This document shows positions 42,852 through 53,133 of a DNA stretch of 64,000 nucleotides, piece by piece (position 1 is the first letter of the stretch; each line of letters starts with the position of its first letter). Below the pieces are notes generated by a model. It was given only the letters and a program-made list of their open reading frames with translations. It was not told where the DNA came from and made no database searches. Source of the stretch: Drosophila persimilis (Eukaryota; Arthropoda; Insecta; Diptera; Drosophilidae); contig NW_020825322.1 in NCBI RefSeq assembly GCF_003286085.1, positions 2,542,001 through 2,606,000 of the forward strand, given 5' to 3'. Made by a program: the position numbers and the translations under genes.

Positions 42852-42876
42852 CTACCCCTAGGGGTAGCGCTACCCC
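42852..42876. repeat. Two overlapping perfect 16-bp palindromes
   Basis: CTACCCCTAGGGGTAG (42852-42867) and GGGGTAGCGCTACCCC (42861-42876) share the central GGGGTAG. The 25-base block holds CTACCCC, its inverse and CTACCCC again, so either half can pair with the middle. Confidence 0.95.
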
Positions 42877-43454
42877 AAGCCGGCACACGTACTATGTCAA
42901 AAATGTAATGGGAATCTTTGAACTCACATGCCATTTACCTGGTTAACTGGGTTATGGGGCAGGCGAGTTCTTTTGCAAGCCCCCTAAGTATGTGGCCCAG
43001 GCACCGGCAACGCTGCTGGCACATATCCCATGCTCCCTCCAACATATGTTTTTTTTGGGGGAAATCGAGAGAGGGGCTTTGGGGCGCTCACCCCAATGGG
43101 AAGCCTCGTATACAACTCTCGGTAAACGGTTTTTGGCGTTCATTTTGCAGCCGTTGCTTAATTTTTGTTTTGTTTCTACCTCACAGCCGTCTTCCCTCCC
43201 TCCCGCCGCCCGTCATCGCAGTCTCGTCTCGTCTCTCTTTTCTTTTTCTTAGCCTGGGGCGCAAGTGAAAGTTGTCGGGTGGTGGGGGAGGTGGAGGACG
43301 AGGGGAATGGTGGGTGTGTGTTCAGAGGCAGTGGGTGGTCGTGGGCATGCCACGCATTTGCCACGTTTCGCACATTCGCATTCTTTGATTTCGCTGCCTC
43401 CCAAAAAACAAAAAAATAAACAAAAAAAAAAAAAAAGAGAAGAAAAAATATGTG

Positions 43455-43475
43455 TACCCTTGAATAGATAGGGTA
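43455..43475. repeat. TACCCT...AGGGTA imperfect hairpin
   Basis: Six-base arms around a nine-base spacer. It resembles the ATACCCT hairpins at 3458 and 17244 and may be another decayed repeat end. Confidence 0.35.
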
Positions 43476-43723
43476 TTATGTTTCTGGCCATTTCTTGACA
43501 TTCAGAGAATTACCACTTTTAATGCCATCGAACGACTCTTATTTTCATTCTACAAAATTTCAAAAAAGCTGTCAATAAATCAATCAAGATACAAAAGAGA
43601 GATCCAAAATTCCCTATAGAACCGATCCTGAGCCGGAAGGATACATGGATCCTTCGAGGGTATTTGCAGCCTCGACCGCTGAATCTTCTTGTAATTTTTG
43701 TTGTTGTGTGTTTGGTGCTTGGT

Positions 43724-43742
43724 TTTGTTGTTGTTGTTGTTG
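43724..43742. repeat. (TTG)n repeat
   Basis: Six TTG units in one of the longer valine-rich + frames (43664-44035), which is probably not a gene. Confidence 0.85.
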
Positions 43743-46700
43743 CTTTCACCCCGCACAGATTTTCCGCGCATTTTCCCCCTTCGTGGTTGTTCCTCTTGCA
43801 GTCGAGTGTTTTGGGCATTGCCAAAAACAAAAGGCAAGCGCCACACAGCACATTAAATTATGAAAATAAAATGCGATGCGACCCCCCGTCTGTCTCTCTC
43901 GCCCTCTGTAGCTTCTCCTCCGCATTTTTCAACGCTCCTTCCGGGAGTACCCCTCTCCCTGCACCCAACCGCCCGTCCTCTTTTCACCACTCAAAAGGTT
44001 GGCCATTGAATAACTCGACTCGAACGATGACTTAATGAGCGGAGGATATGGCTCAGGCTCCGGCTCAGGCTGGGTGGATGCCGTGCGATGCGATGGACAG
44101 ATGGAAAGAGTGGGGCTTACAGGTGAAACCGGAGGGGGGGTATAGAATGGGGAGGAACACGGTACCTTGGCAGTATCTTTTTGATTTTGATTTCGTTCCC
44201 GGGCTGAAAAACATATTTTATGTAACTTTTTAATTAAATCGTTATATATATTTTTTTTTGTATATGTATTTTCCCGCACTCTTCCTCTCTGTCTTGTAAA
44301 AGGGAAGAGGAAATTGATAATGGCTCTTGGCTGTGGTTCAGAGTCAGAGTAAAAAACGGCTACATGCAAATTGCTATTAAAACACACAAAAAAAAAAAAA
44401 ACAACACAAAAATGTGCTTCAAAGTATCTCAGGAACAGCAAACGATTCCCCCAGCAGGAGGAAGGAACCTAATGAGGCCGAGAGTCTTGTAATTAAATTG
44501 AAATACATCTCCTCCCTCTCTCTGTCTCCCTATCTGTCTCTGGGGATTTGGTTTTTGGCATTATGTCAGCTAAGTTGTTTCTGCCACAATTTGCCACCAT
44601 TTTGTAGGTTTTCGTCAGGTTGTGGTCAATAGATACTCTATTCGAAGGTTACGACCACAATTTACGAGGGTTTTAAAACATCGTATGGCATCGCGAAGAT
44701 ACTGGAACTACACTGTTGCCAATGCTCTGTAAAAGGAGGTGATTTTCAAATGTATTTCTTGCCGTAGTATCGTTAAATGTAGACCGAATATTCAAATATG
44801 CTAGGGGCCAGTGCCCTGAGCACTCGCTTTTCTTGTGTAAAAGGTAAAAGATGTAAAGCTCAAAAATAGTTAAGGCCCAAGGCCTTAAAGTACTGTTCAT
44901 GGATAGAAAGATGGTTATTCTCCAATGTCTTTAAGCTCTGGCTGAGACCCTCCCTCCCTTTGTATCTGTGGGCCGAAAACCTTTCAGAGTCCAATCGATA
45001 TGCGTAGATGCTGCTTATGCTAATTGATTGGATAATCTCTCGGCTTTGACTTATCACCCTCCAAAACCTCACTTATAGGAAAACGGCGAGTACCACCCCC
45101 CAAAGTGAGCCTGTGAGCACCAAGTCCTATTTGAGCATTTATTTTCTACTGCCTGGGGAGTCTTCCCTTTCTTTTTTCTCTCTTTTTTTTACTGTTGGCG
45201 TTTATTAGATTTTGCGATTCTCTTCTCCGACTGGCAAAGGAATTTTAAATTCCAATAAATCTGCCAGCTTCAATAAGTGTTGCAGAGAGTGTTGAGGGGG
45301 GCATGGATGTTCCGATGAGGGTTGTGGTCGCTGTTTTGGGGGTGAAATCCAGCGTCCAGAGTCCCGAATCCAGAGTCCAGTGAATGAATGAATGGAGCTT
45401 AACTGTTGATTTCGTGAAGGGCACTCAATTTGGGGGACTTCCGCTTTTGGTGGTTGATTCCCCCTCCACGTTATCTATGTATTTCCACTCCTCCAGCATC
45501 TTCATCTCCACCTCTTCAGGGAGCTTTTTATGGCTCCTCGATGGCTCTTGAAAAATATTTGATTGTCGTCATCTTTGTGAAAATTTGACAGCAAAACATT
45601 TTCGTAGGCAAATTTATGTATGTTCTTTTTTTTATAATTTTAATAGGCTCCAGTTTTTTTTTTTTTTTTTTGGAAAATTTATGCCATTTTCTCTTGCTGC
45701 TTTTGAATCGATTTTGAAAGAGTTGGCTTTCAGTTCAACCCCCATTGAATGGAGAATGGAGGATGGAGAGTGGAACGGTAAAGTCCCCATCTGAGAGCCG
45801 TAAAATGGAATTTATTATTTGGCCGCTCTTTTGGACACTCGCATTTGGTGGCTTAGACTCTCTAGCCCGATGTGCATACAGATTCGCCTCCTCCTCCCCC
45901 CCTCTCTCCCTCTTGAAATCATTTTTCTTTGGCGGTCAGGACTGGCAAGTCTTGTTCGCTTTGGCGACAGTTTTTTAATTAAAGCTGCAGCTGCAGTCAA
46001 GACTCTTGACGGGAAAAAATTCGCAAAGGAAATGCCATTTTTGTGGTCACGTCAAGTTGGCTATCAAAAAATTCTAAAAAATATATTTTGCCGCCCGTTG
46101 AGGGGGAAATTTAAATTGTTCAAGCTATCACACAATTTCGGAATGTGAAGGTACGAGTAGTAGGAACGTTAAGGTTTCTTCCCATGAAAGAGTTTTCTTT
46201 AATTATATGATATGTTTCTCTTGTATAAAAAAGTCTCGCTTTTCAAGGCTAATGTTTTAATTTTGTTGATTATTCCGAGTACATAAGATGAAGATATTCC
46301 ATGAAGATAGCATTTATTAGAAAAGAGTAATATGAAGTAATTTGATCATAAATATTGTGGTAGTTATTGTTTCCCTAAAGTTTCTCTAAAATGGAGTTTT
46401 CCATAATTTTATATATTTTTTTCCTGGCACCAAAAATCCCCTTAGAGCCCCTTCTATCACTTAACAGCGCTGGCCCTAACGGCTAACAGAGCACTGTGTG
46501 GCTTAACAGCACTCTGGCTTGCAACATGTTCGACATGGTTCGATGCGGAACAGCATGGGTTTTAGTTGCAGTCGCAGTCGGAGCACGTTTTGGGGTTCAG
46601 GGCAGGCCAAAATGATAAACAAAACGGAATGCGGGCTGGTGTGGGTGTGCGTGGCACAGAGAAAGGACATTTTATTTGCAACAAAAGCGCTCTGTTGTAT

Positions 46701-47384
46701 TAAACAATCATCCCAATAATCGCATTGCTCGCGTGCTGTTTGCTCGGAAAGCGGGTGGAAAGCCGGGAAAATGTTTAGAGCCACGTTATCGGAAAATGCA
46801 GTTAAAGGAGTAGATTTCAGGGCAGGAGGGGTCTGAGCGAAAATTAAATTTTGTAACTAAGCAAATGTTGCATATTTGATGATTGGGTTAACCCATTTCG
46901 CCTGTTCCTGGTCCTACTCCCCTCCCCTCCAGTTGCTGTTCCTCTATTTCCATCTCCTCTCCATCACCCGTGCATCGATGTGTGGCTGGGTGTGCCTGTG
47001 TGTGTATATATTTAATTAGTGTGCACACACTGAAAAGGGTACGGGGTATGTGGCAGAGGGGCAGCGCAGGCAGCCAGAACTGGGAGCCGAGGCAAATGCA
47101 AACACAAAAGCGAGAACCCCAAAACTGCCATATCGCCCAAAGTAAATTTCTTGCTAATTAAAATCCAAATATTAATTTTAAAATGCATCGCTGTGGCAGA
47201 GGCAGAGGCAGGGGCAGGGCCAGCGGCAGGAGCAGCGGCGGCAAGCTCTGCATATTTAGGGTTGGGGCAGTGGCAAGCAAACGAACGAAAAAAAAACCCC
47301 GTTGCATGACAGGTGGATGGAGCAACATTGATGGAGCACTGACTTTATATGTATTTTGTATGGAGAGTATAGACGAGTATCTTT

Positions 47385-47420
47385 TTATATATACATGTAC
47401 ATGCATATATATATATGTAT
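47385..47420. repeat. TATATA/CATGTACATG alternating block
   Basis: Alternating purine-pyrimidine DNA with self-complementary ACATGTACATG at its centre. Confidence 0.75.
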
Positions 47421-47514
47421 TTATGTGGAAGAATCTTTGTATGGTTTGGCCGCGAGGGATTGCAGACCCCTCCACACAAAGAATGGGGTAAGAGTGACTC
47501 ACAAAGCAAGGGAG

Positions 47515-47534
47515 AACGAGAGAGAGAGAGAGAG
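47515..47534. repeat. (GA)n microsatellite
   Basis: About nine GA units; GAGA-factor type words. Confidence 0.85.
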
Positions 47535-48927
47535 TAAGGGAGAGAGGAGGACAAACATCAGGTAGACTTTGAGTATACTTGCACTTGAGACTCCCGGGTA
47601 CTGGTGATGAGATGGGAGCAGAGCGGCGTGGAGCTTGCCCAAGGATGGGGCCATGGGGTCATATGGGACTGCAGACAGCCGTCAGGCGTCTGGCGGGTAT
47701 CCCAACACTCCCACACTCCACAAACTCACACAGGAACAACAATGGCTAACTAAACATTTGGACAATTTAGCCGGAGGCCACAGATGGGGACGGCTATGGA
47801 GATGGTGGTGATGCTGAGTGGGAGAGCAAGGGAATGAGACGAAAAAACCTCTTCGTTCAGTACAAAAAAACAAGGATTGAATAATAATACAGATACGATA
47901 ATATACAGATACAGATACAGCTGCAGAGAGGGAGAAGGAGAACGATAACGAGAGCAAGGGATGAATCAGGTGAAGGCAAACATTAAAGAACAGATTTCAA
48001 GTTCAAGCTTGGAGTTCATCGATGGACCCATCCACCTCCCTATTTTTCCCCTTCTTTTTTCTGTACTTTGCTCATTTTTGTTCTCCCTGAAATGAGGCGA
48101 GAATTGTTGGGTAAAACAAATGTCTAGCTGGGAAAAAGTGTTAAATGAGATTTCTCACTTCCCTAAAATCCATAAACCCAGACGAACAGCTGATTGCATC
48201 GAACATGTTGCATGTTGGCTGGGCATGCTCTCTTTGCGACCGATTCGATCACTTTTATGATGATTTCGAGCTCCACTCAAATCCGAATCCCCGTCCGAAT
48301 TCGAAGTCCAAGACGTTTTTTATGTTCATGCTAAGAGATTTACAGTATGTGCGTGCCGAAAATGTTAATTAATTTGGCTATGCCACGGCCCCCAACCCTC
48401 GGTGCCCCCCCTCGAGGGATTGTCATTTGATTTGCTGTAAATTGTCTATAAATATATTCACAGATACGAGTATGCATGTGATCCGGGGAGGGGCACAGTC
48501 CGGGCAACTCGTGGGGATTATCAACGCTCCAGCGGCAGGCGATACCAATTGCCTCTGACCCAGAATGGATGGTTACGTTTCTACAATCATTTTGGTGGTT
48601 CTCGTTAATTGTGTTGGCAAACAACAATTGAGAATCGAGGGCTGGGAGAATTTGCCATGGGAACCCAGAACACAGAATAGAGAATACAGAATACAGAGCC
48701 GACAGTCAAGAACCAAAAACCGACTAACTAAATCCGACTCACATCACAATCTGTATCAGTTTCTTTTTGCTGTTCTATTTTGTTCAGTTTTTATTCTCTT
48801 CCGACCAAAATCAATGGCAATATTTCAAAATGTCAGCCCCAACCGGGCACAGGTGTGAGCCACAAAACTTGTACAACCGAACCGAGCCGAAGTCAAGTTT
48901 TAGGAGGGGAGCCCCAGCAGCAGCCTT

Positions 48928-48960
48928 AGCCCCAGCCCCAGCCCCAGCCCCAGTCCCAGC
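48928..48960. repeat. (CAGCCC)n repeat
   Basis: Five CAGCCC/CAGTCC units, reading Ala-Pro in one + frame. It is the same unit as at 22734-22762. Confidence 0.85.
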
Positions 48961-49037
48961 ATCGCATCGGAGGAGTGTTTGTGGAGTGGGGTGGGGCAGT
49001 CAGGTAGGTTGATGCAGCATCACATCCACAACATCAG

Positions 49038-49055
49038 AAGCAGCAGCAGCAGCAG
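49038..49055. repeat. (GCA)n repeat
   Basis: About six GCA units. Confidence 0.85.
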
Positions 49056-49429
49056 CTGCTCCATAAAACCCATTATACCCAATCATCATCAGGCAGCGAG
49101 TCCCGGTCCCCAGAATCGGGATCGCTTCAATGCACTGCAAGAATCTCGAAGAATTCCCTTAAATAAATGATATGAATATGGAGCATGATATTGAATATTG
49201 GGTAGGATATTGAGAGAAGTTTTCCGTAGTAAAATTCCAAAAAGCGCACAAATCATAAAAAATTCTACAGCACTCTTTGCATATAATACTTATAATCTTA
49301 TCCGAGTTAAATATTCCCCTCTCTCTTCGTGGTTTCTCCACCACAAGTATTTCTCGCAGTGTACATTGCCTTGGCGCAATTTTATGCAAAGAAATCACTT
49401 TTCATACGTTGAACCGCATATGAAAGCAG

Positions 49430-50330
49430 AGCCGGGGACCCCAGACCAGACCTCAGCAGATCCGAGAGTCGAGCGTCAAAAGCGGAGACCCCAAACCCCA
49501 GATCCCAAAGCCAAGACTAGGGACCGCGGACCGGACCAGGATAGTGCAGGACCGAAGCGCACTTCACTCCAGTGCAAAGTGATTGCCAGAGAGCGGGGGG
49601 GAGCGGGCACATACATGCATAACATAACTGGTTTATGCGATAAAAGAGCGGAGTGGAGTGGAAAGGACAAGAGCGTAAACTGGCCGATAGGGGCGCATAT
49701 TTGCTTCAAGCCATACAAATACAGGCGGCAAGGGAGACAGCAAGACAGCAAGAGCGCTAAGCTGCAGCTGTGGCTTGAGCCGCGGAAGAGAGCGAGAGAG
49801 GGAGAGCCCAGAGAGCGAAGCTCTTGTTGCGGTGCTTCAATTTGCCGCCGCAAAAGTTCCACGGCCCCCCAGCCACCAGCCCTGCCTGCGGTTGCTGTGT
49901 GTGTGATTTGTATCGTTTACAGGTTGCCGCAGAGGACAGAAAGAGGGAGAGCGAGAACAGAGCCCCTCAGCGGAGGGAACTGAGAGGGGGAGGAACAGCA
50001 TAATTATGCCTTCAAGTCAAAAGCTTGCCAGCTGCGGTTTGTCAGGCAAAAGTTCAAAGTTTAGCTCTCAAAGCACTGCTAATAAGCAGCGGGAGAAGCA
50101 AAGAGAGAGAGAGAAAGAGCAGGCTCTACCATCGAAAAGCATTCATGTAGGTGACGGTGGTGGAGGTGGAGGTGAAGGCGGCGCACTCTCCCTGGCCGTC
50201 GCTCGCGCACTCCCGCACTCGAGAGAGTGCGATCGCATGCCGTTCGCATGTTGTGCGCGTGCGCCTGCCTCGCTTTCGATACCCTTCCTCGCTGAGGCGC
50301 TATGGCGACTTTGAACATGTGTTTGGTCCC
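49430..50330 (+). promoter_or_regulatory. GC-rich GAGA-repeat block, possible promoter or 5' leader
   Basis: About 900 bases are visibly more GC- and purine-rich than either side. GAGAG/GAGCG words cluster at 49640-49660, 49785-49820, 49930-49990 and 50100-50125. The block ends with a hairpin, CGCACTC-GAGA-GAGTGCG (50214-50231), overlapping the palindrome GCGATCGC (50229-50236). GAGA factor and Pipsqueak bind such repeats at fly promoters and Polycomb elements. No TATA box is evident. The 261-codon frame across it (49198-49983) starts at TTG and follows the base composition. Confidence 0.3.
50006..50314 (+). CDS. Candidate first coding exon or small ORF
   Basis: ATG at 50006 (context AATTATG, mediocre) opens a 102-codon frame inside the GAGA-rich block. 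The first 47 residues are polar with a charged run (KQREKQREREKEQ). This part ends at about 50146-50150, next to donor-like CATGTAGGTGA. Beyond it the frame passes into glycine from GGTGGAGGT repeats and then arbitrary residues, as expected for reading through an intron start. It could therefore be a short first coding exon after a GC-rich leader. No family is recognised and the charged run partly reflects GAGAGA repeats. Confidence 0.15.
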   Translation: MPSSQKLASCGLSGKSSKFSSQSTANKQREKQREREKEQALPSKSIHVGDGGGGGGEGGALSLAVARALPHSRECDRMPFACCARAPASLSIPFLAEALWRL

Positions 50331-50339
50331 CGACTTAAT

Positions 50340-51210
50340 TAAGGATACATATATTCGTGTATTCCTCAACAATAAAAGCAGACGTGTACGCCCCTCAGGT
50401 TGGACACATCCTTTTGAATGGGTATTTAATGCTTCGGCCTACAAAACTATCTGACTTACTGGTTTTTGTTATTATGGTACCATGTTTTTTGCTTTTCCTT
50501 TTGATATTTTGGAGCGCGAGAAAACGGCAGACGACTGCCCACACGTCGTTGTTGAGGCCGTGCAACATGGATCTTGTTGCTGTTGCTGCAAGTGCAATGA
50601 AGATATCGGAGATCTCCAGTTCATTCATGAGCAGCCTCCACATGGCTGGGCTCCGTCTCTCTCACACACAAACAGCAGGAGCTTAAGTGTTCTCTTTTCT
50701 TATGGGAAATTTCCCCCTTTTTTTTTTGATTTGTATAATTTCTAGGCTTATCAGCCACATCTTGATTTATGTGGGTTACTTGTAAGTATGTTCCGATTTT
50801 AATTGGAGTTGGAACTTAAATTGAATTGGTCTATTTAAGAGTTTATTGAAACACAACAGAATGGTTCAGGCTTTATTCGCAATCTCGGAACTAGTCAAAA
50901 GGGAGTTTTAAGCCTTGGAAATTGTTTTCCCTAGATAATATTTTCTAAAATATGATGATATTTATTCCTGGCTAAGCCATTTTGTAATTGAATGTAATAG
51001 GTTTCAGAAGAATTCTTCTCTTTGAGAAGCAAAGTCCAGCACTTTGCAGGAATATTATACGCCATGATATTCATTAATAACTTTAAGGATTCTCAGTATC
51101 AGCTTTAAATAAGTGTGAGTGCGTTTCCAAAGTAGTATATTAGCGAACAGGCACAACAAAGTCCATAAAAATATTTTCCCCCAAAGCAAAAAAAAAAAGA
51201 AAAAAAACAT
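50340..51210. other. Non-coding segment, no recognisable gene
   Basis: A mixed stretch, T-rich at 50711-50730 and A-rich at 51187-51207. No gene is seen. Confidence 0.6.
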
Positions 51211-51214
51211 ACAT

Positions 51215-51472
51215 ATGTTTGGAATGTCAGATGGAGAAAAAACACGCAAAGAGAGTATTTTTTTTCGAAGCTTGTGTATGTTTTTTAGCCTGTTTTTGTC
51301 CGCTTTTACAGTCGGTCTGTTCGTAGGCATATTTCTAATTTGGTGGATAAACCTGCCACCAAAAAAAAAAACAACTAACGAAGCAACTGCGACGACTGAC
51401 ACGTGTAAAATGGTTGGGCTTGTTAATATTGTTGCGGCTGTCATGTTTTGTCTGTGGCAAACTTTCACTTGA
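51215..51472 (+). CDS. Candidate small membrane-protein ORF, 85 codons
   Basis: ATG at 51215 (ACATATG context) gives a short polar start (SDGEKTRKES). A strongly hydrophobic segment of about 25 residues follows (around residues 22-46, including FSLFLSAFTVGLFVGIFLIWW), then a Lys/Thr-rich loop (PPKKKTTNEAT) and a second weaker hydrophobic end (VGLVNIVAAVMFCLW). Basic residues flank the first segment as in real membrane proteins. Against this, T-rich DNA readily encodes such runs, and a longer - strand frame (51468-51055) overlaps it. No family is recognised. Confidence 0.2.
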   Translation: MFGMSDGEKTRKESIFFRSLCMFFSLFLSAFTVGLFVGIFLIWWINLPPKKKTTNEATATTDTCKMVGLVNIVAAVMFCLWQTFT

Positions 51473-52127
51473 TTTGGCAGCTATGTGGCGCCCCAGTAAT
51501 TTTCAGCTCGCCCGAAACATGGGAAACATGATTGGGGTGGGGGAAAAATGATTGTAATTTGGTCGGTTGTTTTTTGTTTTAGTTGTTTCTGTTGTTTCTG
51601 CCTCCCAAAACATAACTGAAGAATGCAAATTTAACAAATTAAAGCGAATCAAATTTCGAATGAATATCGCATGACGCATATCGCATATCGTATCGTATCG
51701 AACCACTGGGGATTTTTATGTGGGGCGCGTGGCAAATGCAAAAACAGCCGCACTCCATTAGAGAAGGAAAATGGTGTTCTATGTACGCACAGCTTCCCAC
51801 CCACCCCACCCCTCTCCTATCCCATACTCCTTCTCCCACTCCGGACTGGCACATCCACGACCACAAAAATAGATCAGACAAGGACAATGGTGGCACGAGT
51901 GTAGGCGACAAGCAAATGGTGCCATAGCGAGGGGACAGAGCACGCTCCACCCTCCAACAAGCCAGCCCTCCACCCACCACCGCCGACCATCCACCGTAAG
52001 CCAGAGAGCGTCAGAATTTAATGGCCATTTGGCCCATAAAAATTGCTGTAGCAAACAACAGAAACGCATTTGGTACCGCTCCACAAACACCGAACACTCC
52101 CATCAACAGGAACCGTCGTCCGGGGCT

Positions 52128-52165
52128 GCATCGGCAGCGGCATCGTCATCGGCATCGGCATCGGC
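52128..52165. repeat. GCATCG hexamer repeat
   Basis: Five to six imperfect GCATCG/GCAGCG/TCATCG units. The same type is at 10801-10841. Confidence 0.8.
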
Positions 52166-53105
52166 GCCTCTTTTATGTCAAAGTCAAAGGCCAAAAGGCG
52201 AGCACATAAAAACCGACACACAGCCAGAGACGGAGACAGAGTGTTTGACTACGAGGGTGGATTGAGAGATTCCCCTAGTTACTTTCGAGCAGAATTATAT
52301 CCACAGTTGGGCAACCACTGAAACGATAACAGAACTGTGACAAACCCTGTCCAATCTGGAACTATCTTTGGAACATAATGTACCCTAAGCCAACCACATG
52401 AATACCTAATCTTATCCGTATTTGAATTGCATAAAATAGTCTTTGAAGATGTTAGATGCAGATAGGGAAACTTTTGGCCCCCACCTCGCTGCCTGCCAGG
52501 GACGCTTCTAGAAGAGAGACAGGGCCCGAGTCAATCACAAAACACAAATTCGATTAAGTTGTTTAAAAACAATTTTTATTTATTACCTACGTATTTTATT
52601 TCGTTGCCGTTGTTGGTGTTGTGGTTTCTTATCGAAGGGGAGCACCCCATCCCCACGAATACCCACATATATAGGTATATGCATCCTGGATGGGAGGGTT
52701 CTCTGCGGTTCTACAGAACGGAAATTCGGGCTTCGTTTCATTATTTGTAAATTAGTCGACCGCCCTGTCGCCTGATAAAAACCCGTGATAATTGGGGGAA
52801 AATGGAAATCCAAACTAGAGCCAGGATGAATGACAAAGGAATTCCAAGTCAGGTAGCTAATCTAAGTGGCCGGAGAATAGTTAAAAATAGAAAATAGAAA
52901 CTACTTAGCATATCAATTTAGACCACAGAATCAAGCCCGAAAGAATGAACCCAAATATGTCACTCAGTCTTCGGGATGGGGGGATGAGGCACAGTTCGGT
53001 TTAGTTTTAGTTCTGTTCGGGTTGCTAGGGTACGGGCACCATACCGTATGCAATTCCAGATGAGGGTAGAGTTCCCCCTTGGCCAGACAAATTGGTATAA
53101 AGCAG

Positions 53106-53133
53106 GGTGTGTGTGTGTGTGTGTGTGTGTGTG
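53106..53133. repeat. (GT)n microsatellite
   Basis: About fourteen GT units, the longest GT tract in the window. Confidence 0.9.

Larger units (their letters stand above)
40750..43450. other. Non-coding segment, no recognisable gene
   Basis: No gene is supported. A T run of about 12 lies at 41318-41332, and A-rich then (TA)n DNA at about 41796-41843. The overlapping palindromes lie at 42852-42876 and A runs at 43408-43438. Frames here are short and unlike proteins. Confidence 0.6.
43480..49430. other. Non-coding segment, no recognisable gene
   Basis: No gene is supported in about 6 kb. Contents: (TTG)n at 43724-43742, GGCTCAGGCTCC-type units at about 44049-44074, and T or A runs at 44251-44262, 44388-44402 and 45655-45671. 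TCCAGAGTCC repeats occur at about 45354-45382, an A/T-rich (TA)n block at 47385-47420, (GA)n at 47515-47534, CAGCCC units at 48928-48960 and GCA units at 49038-49055. A 170-codon - strand frame over 43929-44441 crosses several of these and is not convincing. Confidence 0.6.

Noticed and set aside
43929..44441. 170-codon - strand frame with PEPEPEPYP segment
   Set aside because: The Pro-Glu run comes from GGCTCAGGCTCC repeats; the start is not ATG and the first part is read from T/A homopolymers.
49198..49983. Longest open frame in the window (261 codons, + strand)
   Set aside because: It starts at TTG, has no domain, and owes its length to local GC- and purine-rich DNA; the residues are Arg/Pro/Lys-rich in line with that composition.
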